Positions 8,516 to 16,895 of a stretch of DNA of 64,000 nt are shown here, piece after piece. The notes beneath the pieces are model-generated. The model was not told the origin of the DNA. It did not search any database and worked only from the letters and a program-made list of their open reading frames with translations. Where the stretch lies: NCBI GenBank assembly GCA_016278485.1, contig JADQBT010000019.1, positions 124,001 to 188,000 of the forward strand, written 5' to 3'. The translations under genes were made by a program, and so were the position numbers. The first letter of the stretch is position 1; every line of letters begins with the position of its first letter. The stretch is from Halanaerobiales bacterium. Its GTDB lineage: Bacteria; Bacillota; Halanaerobiia; Halanaerobiales; Halanaerobiaceae.

Positions 8516-9735
8516 AGTGGTTAGAATATATTAGGCTGGCAATTTATGAAATTTGGCATAATAAGATAAGAACATTTTTAACTTTAATTGGTATTATTAT
8601 TGGCATAGCCTCAGTTATTTTAATTATATATATTATTCAAGGGGCAGAAGTATTTTTACTGCAAGAGTTAGAAAAAATTGCACCGACTGATGTATTAATA
8701 GCTTATACTCGTTGGGATCCTGATACTAGACGCTCAATGGCTGAAATTTCTCCAAGTGATATTAAGCAGATTAAAAATGTAACCGGGGAGAACATTAGTG
8801 CAATTTCTCCACGCTATAGTGATAGTGAGAGTGTTAGGAAAGGTGTACGCGAAGAAGATGCTACTATCATTGCTGGAAATGAAAATATTGATTTATTATA
8901 TGACCTGGATCTGGCTCGGGGCAGGTTTTTGACTAATTTTGATATATTAGAAAATAATAAAGTTGCAGTTTTAAGCCAGGAGATAGCAGGCAAATTGTTT
9001 CCAACGGAAGATCCATTAGGGAAGAATATTAGAATGTTTGGCACAAATTTTAGGATAATTGGGATCCTGCTTCCTAAAGAGGAATCTATTATTGCAAATA
9101 ATATAAATGAAAATAATATATATATGCCAGTAACTACTTATCAAAGATTAAGAGGTAGAGGATCCAATTTTAGTATGATAATGATTAAAGTTTCTGATAA
9201 AAAGTTAACGTCTGGTGTAATTAGGCAGATTAATAATATATTTAATTCTCGCTATGGATTAGATAAGTTTGGCCGTTCTAAATTTTTTGTTAGAGAATGG
9301 GTCTCTGGTTTAGATCAGGTGCAGGTAGTTAAGACTGTTTTATTAATATTATTAAGCAGTGTAGCTAGTGTGACTTTGTTAGTAGCTGGAATTGGTTTAA
9401 TGAATATTATGTTGGTAATTGTTACAGAAAGAACGCGAGAAATTGGCTTGCGAAAAGCACTGGGGGCAAAAAGAAGAGACATTTTATTTCAATTTATGAT
9501 AGAAGCTATTGTCCTCTGTATTAGTGGAGGAACAGCTGGTGTATTATTGGGCATATTTTCTACCGAAATTGCCGAAAATATTGCAACTCAGTTTATTGAT
9601 TTCTCATATCAAGTACCAGAATGGGCAATTATTACTTCACTTGTTTTTACAACAAGTATCGGTCTGTTCTTTGGCATATATCCAGCCGTTAAAGCAGCCA
9701 GACTTAATCCTATAGAAGCATTAAGACATGAATAA
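8512..9735 (+). CDS. MacB-like ABC permease 1
   Basis: A 407-residue permease with an N-terminal TM helix (about 20-43, after the typical IRLAIYEIWHNKIRTFLTLIGIIIG), a large periplasmic MacB-PCD domain (about 45-275) and a C-terminal FtsX domain with three TM helices, ending PAVKAARLNPIEALRHE. It starts with TTG in a TTGA overlap with the ATPase stop codon. It lacks the fused ATPase of Gram-negative MacB. It probably pairs with the next, distinct permease. Confidence 0.9.
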   Translation: MKWLEYIRLAIYEIWHNKIRTFLTLIGIIIGIASVILIIYIIQGAEVFLLQELEKIAPTDVLIAYTRWDPDTRRSMAEISPSDIKQIKNVTGENISAISPRYSDSESVRKGVREEDATIIAGNENIDLLYDLDLARGRFLTNFDILENNKVAVLSQEIAGKLFPTEDPLGKNIRMFGTNFRIIGILLPKEESIIANNINENNIYMPVTTYQRLRGRGSNFSMIMIKVSDKKLTSGVIRQINNIFNSRYGLDKFGRSKFFVREWVSGLDQVQVVKTVLLILLSSVASVTLLVAGIGLMNIMLVIVTERTREIGLRKALGAKRRDILFQFMIEAIVLCISGGTAGVLLGIFSTEIAENIATQFIDFSYQVPEWAIITSLVFTTSIGLFFGIYPAVKAARLNPIEALRHE

Positions 9736-9746
9736 GGAGGGATAGC

Positions 9747-10967
9747 ATGGGGTTTTTTGCCTTAAATAGTATTGCCTTTGGTGGTATTAAAAGTAATAAG
9801 TTTAGGACATTTTTAACTTTATTAGGGATAATTATTGGTGTGAGTTCAGTCATTCTCATGGTCTCCCTTGGCTCAGGTACAAGTAAAGTTGTTAGTGGTC
9901 AGTTTCAGGATCTAAATACTAGACAAATATATTTAAGTTCTAATTTTCAACTCCCCTATCAACAGCGAGGTAATTTAACTGCAGAAAATGTTAATTATTT
10001 GCAAAATGCTGCTCAAGGAATCGATAAAATTTATCCTTTTTATCGATTATATTTTAATGTAAAAGTAGGCCGGCAAGCAAAAGATAATAGAATTATTGGA
10101 GCTTTGCCTAACACTGATGAATTAACTAATCTGGAAGTTAAGTATGGACGTTATCTTGATCAGAGTGATCTAAACAATCGTAGCCGGGTAGCAGTAGTAG
10201 GAGAGACTTTTTTAAGGGAACTTTCAAACAGAACTGAATTTAGTAACTTTATCGGACAATATCTAGAAATTGATCGTAAACAGTTTCTAATTATTGGTAT
10301 TTTAGCAGAAGCTGATACGACACTAACTATTCCAGATAGTTCTGTTATAATACCTCATACAACTGCTAGCTCAATTTGGCGCAGACAAACTAGGTATTAT
10401 GATTATGCACTAATCCCATATCAAGCTGATCATTCAGAAAAAGATATAATGGAACAGATTAAGTATCTATTGAAATTAAAGTATGGACTAACATCTGAAG
10501 GGGAAAGTAGATATTATTTTGAAGGTCTGAGTAGTTCAGTTGGAATTTATTCACAAGTAGTAACAATCTTCACTTATGTTCTGGGTGGAATAGCTGCTAT
10601 TTCATTGCTAGTTGGTGGAATTGGAGTTATGAATATTATGCTAGTTACCGTTAAAGAACGGACTAGAGAAATAGGGTTACGGATGGCTATCGGCGCAAGC
10701 AGAAAAGAGATAAGAATTCAATTTTTGTTGGAATCAGTAATGATGGCCTTTGCTGGTGGCATGATAGGGGTTGTAATTGGAGTAACTCTGTCCAGTACAG
10801 CGAATATGCTGATTGGAAAATATTTTGACTGGTGGCAAGGAGTAATTCCTATTTGGGTAATTGGGTTGTCATTTTTGGTAACAATTACAATTGGTGTAGT
10901 CTTTGGTTATTATCCTGCCTTTAAAGCTTCAAAGTTAGATCCAATTGATGCTTTACGCTATGAATAG
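9747..10967 (+). CDS. MacB-like ABC permease 2
   Basis: A 406-residue paralogue of the preceding permease with the same plan: TM1 (NKFRTFLTLLGIIIGVSSVILMV), periplasmic MacB-PCD domain, then an FtsX domain with GGIGVMNIMLVTVKERTREIGLRMAIGAS and the ending PAFKASKLDPIDALRYE. AAGGAGG precedes the ATG, 11 bp after the first permease. Two separate permease genes suggest a heterodimeric transporter. The stop codon lies in a hairpin shared with the convergent MATE gene. Confidence 0.9.
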   Translation: MGFFALNSIAFGGIKSNKFRTFLTLLGIIIGVSSVILMVSLGSGTSKVVSGQFQDLNTRQIYLSSNFQLPYQQRGNLTAENVNYLQNAAQGIDKIYPFYRLYFNVKVGRQAKDNRIIGALPNTDELTNLEVKYGRYLDQSDLNNRSRVAVVGETFLRELSNRTEFSNFIGQYLEIDRKQFLIIGILAEADTTLTIPDSSVIIPHTTASSIWRRQTRYYDYALIPYQADHSEKDIMEQIKYLLKLKYGLTSEGESRYYFEGLSSSVGIYSQVVTIFTYVLGGIAAISLLVGGIGVMNIMLVTVKERTREIGLRMAIGASRKEIRIQFLLESVMMAFAGGMIGVVIGVTLSSTANMLIGKYFDWWQGVIPIWVIGLSFLVTITIGVVFGYYPAFKASKLDPIDALRYE

Positions 10968-10986
10968 AAGTGGTTAAACCACTTCT
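10966..10986. terminator. Hairpin shared by two convergent stop codons
   Basis: AGAAGTGG and CCACTTCT form a perfect 8-bp stem with loop TTAAA. It spans the + strand TAG (10965-10967) and the minus strand TAA (10974-10976). Neither side has a good T-run, so it may be a weak bidirectional terminator. Confidence 0.45.
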
Positions 10987-12353
10987 TCTTCACCAGCGCG
11001 CATTCTTTTAAAAATATTGCGTAATATATATATTAACCAGATTGAAGCAGGGATAATACTAATTACTTCTGATAAGGGGAATGCATACCAAAGATTATTT
11101 AATCCAAACCATTTACCAAAGAAATACATGACAGGAAGCAAGATGACAATCTGTCTTAAAAATGAAAACAATAGACTAGGAAAGCCCTTGCCTAAAGCCT
11201 GGAATGTTGTTGATATAATGATAGCTGGACCAATAATAGGGAAGGCCAGGCTAATTTTTTTTAGAGCGGAGGTACCAATCCGAATCAATTCAGGATCACT
11301 ATTAAACATACTAATTAATAATTCAGGGATAGTTTGAAAGAGGATAAAGCCAGCTGTTGTAAAAGAAAATGCAACAATTACGGTAGATTTAATAGCTTTT
11401 TTCATTCGTTCTGGTTTGTAATGGCCATAGTTATACCCTATAATTGGCATATAACCTTGATTTAGTCCAAAGACGGGCATAAATACAAAAGATTGTAATC
11501 TAAAATAGATGCCGGCTGCAGCAATTGCTGTAGCTGAATATTCTGCCAGGATACGATTCATACCACCTAACATAAAACTAGCTAGAAATTGCATAAACAT
11601 GGCTGGTAATCCAACTTTATAGACATCAAATATAATTTGTGGTTCAAATTCAAAACTTTTCATATTAATTTTCAACTCGTTTTTATCACTAAATAGAATA
11701 TAAATTAAAAAGGCCCCACTTAGTAAACGAGCGAGCACTGTTGCATATGCTGCTCCAGCTACTCCTAATTTTGGCATAAAACCTAATCCGAAAATAAAGA
11801 TAGGATCAATAATTATATTGAGCACGGAACCGATAAGCATGGCTATCATCGGTGTAAAGGTATTGCCTTCTCCTCTTAAAATATTATTTGCAATCATAGG
11901 TAAAAACATAGCAAATGAACCAACTAGGATAATGCGAATATATTCAGAACCAATACTTATTAGTTTATGATTATCAGTGAAAAGTTGTAAAATATCTTTT
12001 GCAAAAATTGCACCAATGATAGCTACCACAACTCCATAAATTGCAGATAACAAAATTACATGTTCTGCAACATTGGCAGCTTTTTTATTATCACCTTGAC
12101 CTAATAGTCTTGATATAAGTGAGCTTGTTCCTATACCTGTACCTACTCCGATACCTATAATAATAAGTTGAATAGGAAATGCTAAGGAAAGAGCTGATAG
12201 AGCATCAGTACTTAAACGACCAACATAAATACTATCTACCACGTTATAGAGGGCTTGAATGGACATGGCAATAATTGACGGTATTGATAATTTGAAGAGT
12301 AATGGAATAATTGCCTCTTCACCCATGCGGGCAGATTTTTTATTTTTATTCAT
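10974..12353 (-). CDS. MATE family efflux transporter
   Basis: An approximately 459-residue membrane protein with about 12 TM helices in two homologous halves. It has the MATE opening LFKLSIPSIIAMSIQALYNVVDSIYVGRLS and a second-half counterpart (VYKVGLPAMFMQFLASFM). MATE proteins expel cationic drugs or organic compounds using Na+ or H+ gradients. A GTG at 12362 opens the frame, but AAGGTG overlaps it and is better read as the RBS for the ATG at 12353. It is the second gene of a minus-strand operon, 13 bp after the AEC transporter. Confidence 0.92.
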   Translation of the reverse strand: MNKNKKSARMGEEAIIPLLFKLSIPSIIAMSIQALYNVVDSIYVGRLSTDALSALSLAFPIQLIIIGIGVGTGIGTSSLISRLLGQGDNKKAANVAEHVILLSAIYGVVVAIIGAIFAKDILQLFTDNHKLISIGSEYIRIILVGSFAMFLPMIANNILRGEGNTFTPMIAMLIGSVLNIIIDPIFIFGLGFMPKLGVAGAAYATVLARLLSGAFLIYILFSDKNELKINMKSFEFEPQIIFDVYKVGLPAMFMQFLASFMLGGMNRILAEYSATAIAAAGIYFRLQSFVFMPVFGLNQGYMPIIGYNYGHYKPERMKKAIKSTVIVAFSFTTAGFILFQTIPELLISMFNSDPELIRIGTSALKKISLAFPIIGPAIIISTTFQALGKGFPSLLFSFLRQIVILLPVMYFFGKWFGLNNLWYAFPLSEVISIIPASIWLIYILRNIFKRMRAGEEEVV

Positions 12354-12366
12354 TAATTTCACCTTC

Positions 12367-13287
12367 TTAAGTTATTAAATAAATCAAAAGCGGGATAGTT
12401 ATTAGGGAAAACAGAGTTGTTAAAAATACACCTTCAGCAGCATAGCGATAATTTGCATCGAATTTTTCAGCAAAGATTACAGCATTTGCTGCGGCAGGCA
12501 TGCCAATTTGAATTGTTAAGATTGTAACGATTACTTTGTTTGCTACAAAAAAGTCAAATATATAAAAAGCAGTGAGCGGTATTATGATTAATCTTAGTAG
12601 AGAAACTCCAATAATATATCTTTCTTTAAAGATATCCGAGAGTTTCATTGTAGCAAGAGTACTACCGATAATTAACATTGAAAGTGGGAATGTTGAGTCT
12701 GCAAGCATGGTAACTGCATTTTTGATTGAAACGGGTAATTGTAAATCAGTCAACATGAAAATTAAGCCAATTATAATAGCATAAATTCCATTATTTAATA
12801 GATTTTTTATGTTCAGCTCTGTATTACCATTACCGCGGTTATAAAGATATATTCCATAAGTCCAAAGTGAAAAATTAAAAGGCATGATTGCCATTGTCCC
12901 AAAAAATGCACCTTGTTCAGGATAGACTGCTTTTAGAACGGGTAAACCCATATAGCCAATATTTCCAAAGATAAGTAAAAATTCAAGCACAGCTATTTTC
13001 TTTTCCGAAAGATGCAAAAATTTACCTATTAAATAAGCAATGATAGAAACTATGATAAAAAAAATAAACCAATATATAGAGATAGCACCTGCGTTTTTTA
13101 GCATTGTTGCATTAACTTTTACTGTCAATGACGACAATATCAAGGCTGGAAGGATGTAGTCAGTTAAAACATCAGATAATTTTTTTGTGAAACTATCTGT
13201 AAAATAATCTATTTTTCTTAAGTAATAGCCAATCAGCATTAGAATAAAAAGCGCAAATATCTGATTAATTATAAAACTAAAATTCAA
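12367..13287 (-). CDS. AEC family transporter (auxin efflux carrier fold)
   Basis: A 306-residue, roughly 10-TM membrane protein. It begins with the AEC-type LMLIGYYLRKIDYFT and has the conserved ILPALILSSL and GNIGYMGLPVLKAVYPEQG motifs, with an inverted second half. Bacterial members are usually annotated as malate/malonate or organic-acid permeases; the substrate here cannot be told. The start is TTG with AGGTGA about 9 nt upstream. A promoter on the minus strand precedes it. Confidence 0.88.
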   Translation of the reverse strand: MNFSFIINQIFALFILMLIGYYLRKIDYFTDSFTKKLSDVLTDYILPALILSSLTVKVNATMLKNAGAISIYWFIFFIIVSIIAYLIGKFLHLSEKKIAVLEFLLIFGNIGYMGLPVLKAVYPEQGAFFGTMAIMPFNFSLWTYGIYLYNRGNGNTELNIKNLLNNGIYAIIIGLIFMLTDLQLPVSIKNAVTMLADSTFPLSMLIIGSTLATMKLSDIFKERYIIGVSLLRLIIIPLTAFYIFDFFVANKVIVTILTIQIGMPAAANAVIFAEKFDANYRYAAEGVFLTTLFSLITIPLLIYLIT

Positions 13288-13324
13288 AATTTCACCTCAT
13301 CTGCTTCAATGTATTGTTCTAGTC

Positions 13325-13354
13325 ATTCTATCATAGTAAATCTTGTTATGTCAA
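13325..13354 (-). promoter_or_regulatory. Promoter of the AEC-MATE operon
   Basis: Read on the minus strand: TTGACA (13354-13349), 18-nt spacer, TAGAAT (13330-13325). Confidence 0.65.
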
Positions 13355-13394
13355 AGATTAACAGATCTAAATAGTAGCTATTATTGAGTTATAC

Positions 13395-13423
13395 TTGGCA
13401 AAAAGAAGGATAACTGATAAGAT
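13395..13423 (+). promoter_or_regulatory. Promoter of rlmD
   Basis: TTGGCA at 13395-13400, 17-nt spacer, TAAGAT at 13418-13423, about 45 bp upstream of the start codon. Confidence 0.6.
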
Positions 13424-13468
13424 AGTAAAGTAGTAAATTATAAGAAAAACTATACCGGAGTGATTTTT

Positions 13469-14824
13469 TTGTTAAAAAAAGGAGATACACTTATACTAGA
13501 AATTGATGATCTTGCTCATGGTGGGGATGGAGTAGGTCACCTCAAAGATGGACTAGCTGTCTTTGTACCAACAACTATGCCAGGTGATAAAGTTAAGATT
13601 AGAGTTAAAAATAAAAAAAGAAATTATATAAAGGGAGAGTTCTTAGAAGTAATTGAACCAGCCCAAGCCAGGATTAAACCAGACTGTCCTGTTTTTTATA
13701 AATGTGGCGGTTGTCAGATTCAACAGATTGATTATCCTAAACAGTTAGAGTTAAAAGAAAACATGGTTAAAGAAATCATGAAGAGAATTGGTGGTATCAG
13801 TAATATTGAATTATGTGATATAATAGGAAGTGATGATGCATGGAGATATCGCAATAAAGCTCAGTTTCCTTTAGCCACTAATGATGCAGGTGAGATTATA
13901 GCAGGTTTTTTTCAGAGAGGAACCCACAAGATTACACCATTTACTGATTGTTTGATTCAACATCCATTAATTAATCGGATTCTAAAGGAGACATTGCAAC
14001 TTCTGAATGAATATCAAATATCAGTTTATAATGAAAGAAAACATAGAGGTCTATTAAGGCATTTACTGATTAGAACAGGTGTCTGTACAAACCAAGCTTT
14101 GTTAACAATAGTGGCCCGTGCAGATAAAATTGAAGATCTAGAGGAAATTGCTGATAAATTGTCTAAAAAGATTCCGGAACTGGGAGGCATAATTTTAAAT
14201 ATCAATTCAGGCAAGACAAATGTGATTACTGGAGATCAATATAAGACTATTAAAGGAAAAGATTTTTTTATTGATTATATAGGTAAAATAAAGTATCAGA
14301 TTTCTGCAGCCTCATTTTTTCAGGTTAATACGATTCAGGCGCATAAACTTTATGAAGTTGTAAAAGAGATGGCGAATCTTAATGGTGATGAGTCAATTAT
14401 AGATGCTTATTGTGGAATTGGAAGTATTGGACTCTATTTAGCGAAAAACGCTGGAAAAATATTTGGTATTGAAATAGTCCCTGAAGCTATCGTAAATGCT
14501 CAGCAAAATGCAAAATTGAATGGAATTGATAATGCTAATTTTATCAGAGGCAAGGTTGAAAACAGACTTGATGAATTGTTAGAAACTGAAAAGATAGATA
14601 TTATTATTTTCGATCCACCTCGCAAAGGGCTTGATGAGAATATGTTAAAAAAAGTAATCAGTTCTGAAATTGAGAAGATTATCTATGTTTCTTGTAATCC
14701 TGCTACGCAGGCTAGAGATTTGAAGTTATTAAAAGATTATTATAATATTATAGAAATGCAACCTGTTGATATGTTTCCCCAAACTTATCATGTAGAGAAC
14801 GTTGCGCTTTTAACTAAAAAATAG
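13469..14824 (+). CDS. rlmD: 23S rRNA (uracil-5)-methyltransferase, RlmD/TrmA family
   Basis: An approximately 451-residue SAM-dependent RNA uracil-C5 methyltransferase. An N-terminal TRAM domain (about 1-58) is followed by a [4Fe-4S] motif CPVFYKCGGCQIQQ with a later Cys in FTDCLIQHP. The catalytic domain has the SAM site DAYCGIGSIGLYLA, FDPPRKGLDENM, and nucleophile Cys in YVSCNPATQARDL. Firmicutes often have several paralogues (RlmCD), so the exact target U747 or U1939 is uncertain. The frame opens at GTG 13460, but GGAG overlaps it. TTG at 13469 has the correct spacing and is preferred. Confidence 0.88.
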   Translation: MLKKGDTLILEIDDLAHGGDGVGHLKDGLAVFVPTTMPGDKVKIRVKNKKRNYIKGEFLEVIEPAQARIKPDCPVFYKCGGCQIQQIDYPKQLELKENMVKEIMKRIGGISNIELCDIIGSDDAWRYRNKAQFPLATNDAGEIIAGFFQRGTHKITPFTDCLIQHPLINRILKETLQLLNEYQISVYNERKHRGLLRHLLIRTGVCTNQALLTIVARADKIEDLEEIADKLSKKIPELGGIILNINSGKTNVITGDQYKTIKGKDFFIDYIGKIKYQISAASFFQVNTIQAHKLYEVVKEMANLNGDESIIDAYCGIGSIGLYLAKNAGKIFGIEIVPEAIVNAQQNAKLNGIDNANFIRGKVENRLDELLETEKIDIIIFDPPRKGLDENMLKKVISSEIEKIIYVSCNPATQARDLKLLKDYYNIIEMQPVDMFPQTYHVENVALLTKK

Positions 14825-14842
14825 GCGGAGGCGGTCTAATCC

Positions 14843-15508
14843 ATGTTATTAAAGGAAAGTAGAGAAGAGATTGTAAAATATGGTAATAAGATGTTGGAAA
14901 GTAATCTGACGACTGGTAGTGGCGGTAATTTAAGTATTTATAATAGAGAAGCTAATTTAGTTGCCATTAGTCCGAGTGGCTTACCATATTATGAAACAAG
15001 ACCTGAAGATATAGTTATTGTAAATCTGCAAGGTGAGATCATTGAAGGGAAGCTGCAACCTTCCAGTGAGTTAAATATGCATCTGATATTTTATAAAAAC
15101 CGGCCAGATGTAAATGCAGTCATGCATACTCATTCTGTATTTGCAACGACAATTTCTTGTCTTAACGAAGAAATTCCAGCTGTTCACTATTTGGTTGCTT
15201 TTGGTGGGAATAAAATTCCTTGTGCAGATTATGCAACTTATGGAACTCAGGAGTTAGCAGAAAATGCCTGGCAATCAATGGGCTCTAAATATCAAGTTGG
15301 ATTATTAGCTAACCATGGTTTATTGGCCGTTGCTAACGATATGTCTGCTGCTTTTAATAGTGCAGAAGAAATTGAGTTTGCAGCCGAACTTTATTATAGA
15401 ACTAGAGCAATTGGTGAGCCAGTAATTTTAAATGAAAGTGAAATGGATTTGATGCAAGAAAAATTTAAAACATATGGCCAGGTGCAAAAGAATCAAAAAG
15501 TGGAGTGA
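14843..15508 (+). CDS. Class II aldolase/adducin family protein (fuculose-phosphate aldolase-like)
   Basis: A 221-residue protein of the FucA/AraD fold, which cleaves or epimerises sugar phosphates at a divalent zinc site. Visible motifs are TGSGGNLSI (phosphate/substrate loop), ISPSGLPY, catalytic Glu in QPSSELNMHLIFY, zinc ligands in VMHTHSVFAT and the third His in LLANHGLL. Annotators usually call this group L-fuculose-phosphate aldolase; no fucose genes are nearby, so the substrate is open. It lies 18 bp after rlmD and just before a small membrane protein. Confidence 0.85.
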   Translation: MLLKESREEIVKYGNKMLESNLTTGSGGNLSIYNREANLVAISPSGLPYYETRPEDIVIVNLQGEIIEGKLQPSSELNMHLIFYKNRPDVNAVMHTHSVFATTISCLNEEIPAVHYLVAFGGNKIPCADYATYGTQELAENAWQSMGSKYQVGLLANHGLLAVANDMSAAFNSAEEIEFAAELYYRTRAIGEPVILNESEMDLMQEKFKTYGQVQKNQKVE

Positions 15509-15512
15509 TTTA

Positions 15513-15785
15513 ATGGATTTTTTATTATTAATAATATTTGTTTTAGTTGGTATTGCTGGTCTAATTTTTAAAGTAGAGACAGGGGTTTTTGTCGGTTTAG
15601 GACTATTTCCATGGCAAATTCTTAAATTAAAAATGAATAAAAAACTGATATTAACCAGTATTATTTCTGCTGGAATAATAGGTAGTATATATTTTATTAT
15701 GCAGGGAGAATGGCTAATATTTGCCCTCTTTATTTTTATTCAAAGCTATAATTATTGGGGATTTTTAAATTTAGATCGTAGTTAG
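15513..15785 (+). CDS. Small membrane protein of unknown function
   Basis: A 90-residue hydrophobic protein with about three TM segments (roughly 2-18, 45-62 and 68-82) and few charged residues. I do not recognise a family. GGAGTGA at 15502-15508 and the ATG at 15513 place it 4 bp after the aldolase stop, so it is translationally linked to it. The frame extends upstream into the aldolase gene, but the RBS fixes this start. Confidence 0.65.
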   Translation: MDFLLLIIFVLVGIAGLIFKVETGVFVGLGLFPWQILKLKMNKKLILTSIISAGIIGSIYFIMQGEWLIFALFIFIQSYNYWGFLNLDRS

Positions 15786-15790
15786 TTTAC

Positions 15791-15819
15791 TTGACAATTA
15801 ATCTTTTTTTTATTATAAA
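15791..15819 (+). promoter_or_regulatory. Promoter of the zinc-ribbon gene
   Basis: TTGACA at 15791-15796, 17-nt spacer, TATAAA at 15814-15819. Confidence 0.75.
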
Positions 15820-15853
15820 TATAAGTGAATACAGATAAAAGGAGGAAAAACTG

Positions 15854-16069
15854 ATGCCTACTTATCTATATGAGTGTGATGGATGTGGCAGATTTGAAGA
15901 ATTTCAAAAAATAACTGCTGAACCTTTAGAAGAATGTCCAAAATGTGGTGGAGCAACTAAAAGAATAATAGGTTCACCAGGCGTTATTTTTAAAGGATCA
16001 AATTTTTATGTAAATAATAGTAAGGATAAGAAAAAAAGTAGTGATAAAAAATCTGAAAAAGTTTCTTGA
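15854..16069 (+). CDS. FmdB-type zinc ribbon protein
   Basis: A 71-residue protein beginning MPTYLYECDGCGRFEEFQ with a second pair ECPKCGG, the CxxC...CxxC signature of the FmdB/CxxC_CXXC_SSSS regulatory family. It ends in a Lys/Ser-rich tail after SPGVIFKGSNFYVNN, as usual. The function of the family is not established; it was named for a putative regulator of formamidase. It is monocistronic, with its own promoter and terminator. Confidence 0.9.
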   Translation: MPTYLYECDGCGRFEEFQKITAEPLEECPKCGGATKRIIGSPGVIFKGSNFYVNNSKDKKKSSDKKSEKVS

Positions 16070-16082
16070 AATTTTTTTTGAC

Positions 16083-16118
16083 AATGACTGTTCCGTTTCT
16101 GGAGCAGTCATTTTTTTT
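16083..16118 (+). terminator. Rho-independent terminator
   Basis: AATGACTGTTCC pairs with GGAGCAGTCATT (12 bp, one G-T) around a 6-nt loop and runs into T8. Confidence 0.92.
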
Positions 16119-16150
16119 GCATATTTCTCTCTAAATTAGAAAACATATTA
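16119..16150 (+). promoter_or_regulatory. Possible forespore (SigG-type) promoter of sleB-ypeB
   Basis: GCATA at 16119-16123 and CATATTA at 16144-16150 resemble SigG boxes. The 20-nt gap is longer than the usual 17-18, so this is weak. The gene content is what makes it plausible: sleB-ypeB is SigG-controlled in Bacillus. Confidence 0.3.
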
Positions 16151-16178
16151 ATGAACTAAAAAAAAGGAGAGGAATAGC

Positions 16179-16874
16179 ATGGTTAAAGTATTAAAAAAAC
16201 AAAATATTATAAAATTCTTGTTATTAATTTTATTTATCTCACTGGTATTAATCAATAGTACTTCTGCACAAAGAGAACTTCTTTATCCAGGGGTTAGGGA
16301 CAATGATGTAAGGTTGGTTCAGCGCAGATTAGCAAGTTGGGGTTACTATAATGGAAAAATTGATGGAATATACGGGGACGAAACAATGAGAGCTGTAATA
16401 GATTTTCAGGTGAGAAATAATTTGCGGACAGATGGAGTTGTAGGAGCCGAAACCTGGCGAGCCTTAGGCTATAATTATAAAAGACGTCGGGCTAATACGG
16501 CTTATGCAGCAAGTGTTAGTAGAAATCAAGAAATAGAAATGCTGGCCAGATTAATACATGCTGAGGCCAGGGCAGAACCTTATGAAGGACAAGTAGCTGT
16601 AGCAGCTGTACTACTTAACAGAGTAGAATCAGCTTCATTTCCAAATTCAATAAGTGGAGTAATTTATCAGCCCTTAGCATTTGAGTCAGTTGCTAATGGT
16701 CAATTTAACTTAGCTCCTAATAATGAAAATAGAAGAGCTGCTAGAGCGGCATTAAATGGCTGGGATCCAACTTATGGTGCAAAGTTTTTTTGGAATCCTT
16801 CTAAACCTGTCAATAAGTGGATTTGGTCACGGAAAGTTATTAGAACAATAGGCGATCATATTTTTGCATATTAA
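16179..16874 (+). CDS. sleB: Spore cortex-lytic enzyme SleB
   Basis: A 231-residue exported protein: signal peptide (about 1-30), peptidoglycan-binding type 1 domain (about 36-92, VRLVQRRLASWGYYNGKIDG...VIDFQ) and a C-terminal SleB/Hydrolase_2 domain (about 115-231) starting MLARLIHAEARAEPYEGQVAVAAV, which contains the catalytic Glu. In spores it is a lytic transglycosylase that degrades muramic-lactam cortex during germination. It is followed 21 bp later by ypeB, its usual partner. RBS AAAAGGAGAGG upstream. Confidence 0.92.
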   Translation: MVKVLKKQNIIKFLLLILFISLVLINSTSAQRELLYPGVRDNDVRLVQRRLASWGYYNGKIDGIYGDETMRAVIDFQVRNNLRTDGVVGAETWRALGYNYKRRRANTAYAASVSRNQEIEMLARLIHAEARAEPYEGQVAVAAVLLNRVESASFPNSISGVIYQPLAFESVANGQFNLAPNNENRRAARAALNGWDPTYGAKFFWNPSKPVNKWIWSRKVIRTIGDHIFAY

Positions 16875-16895
16875 AATAAGAAAGGAGAGTTTGTT

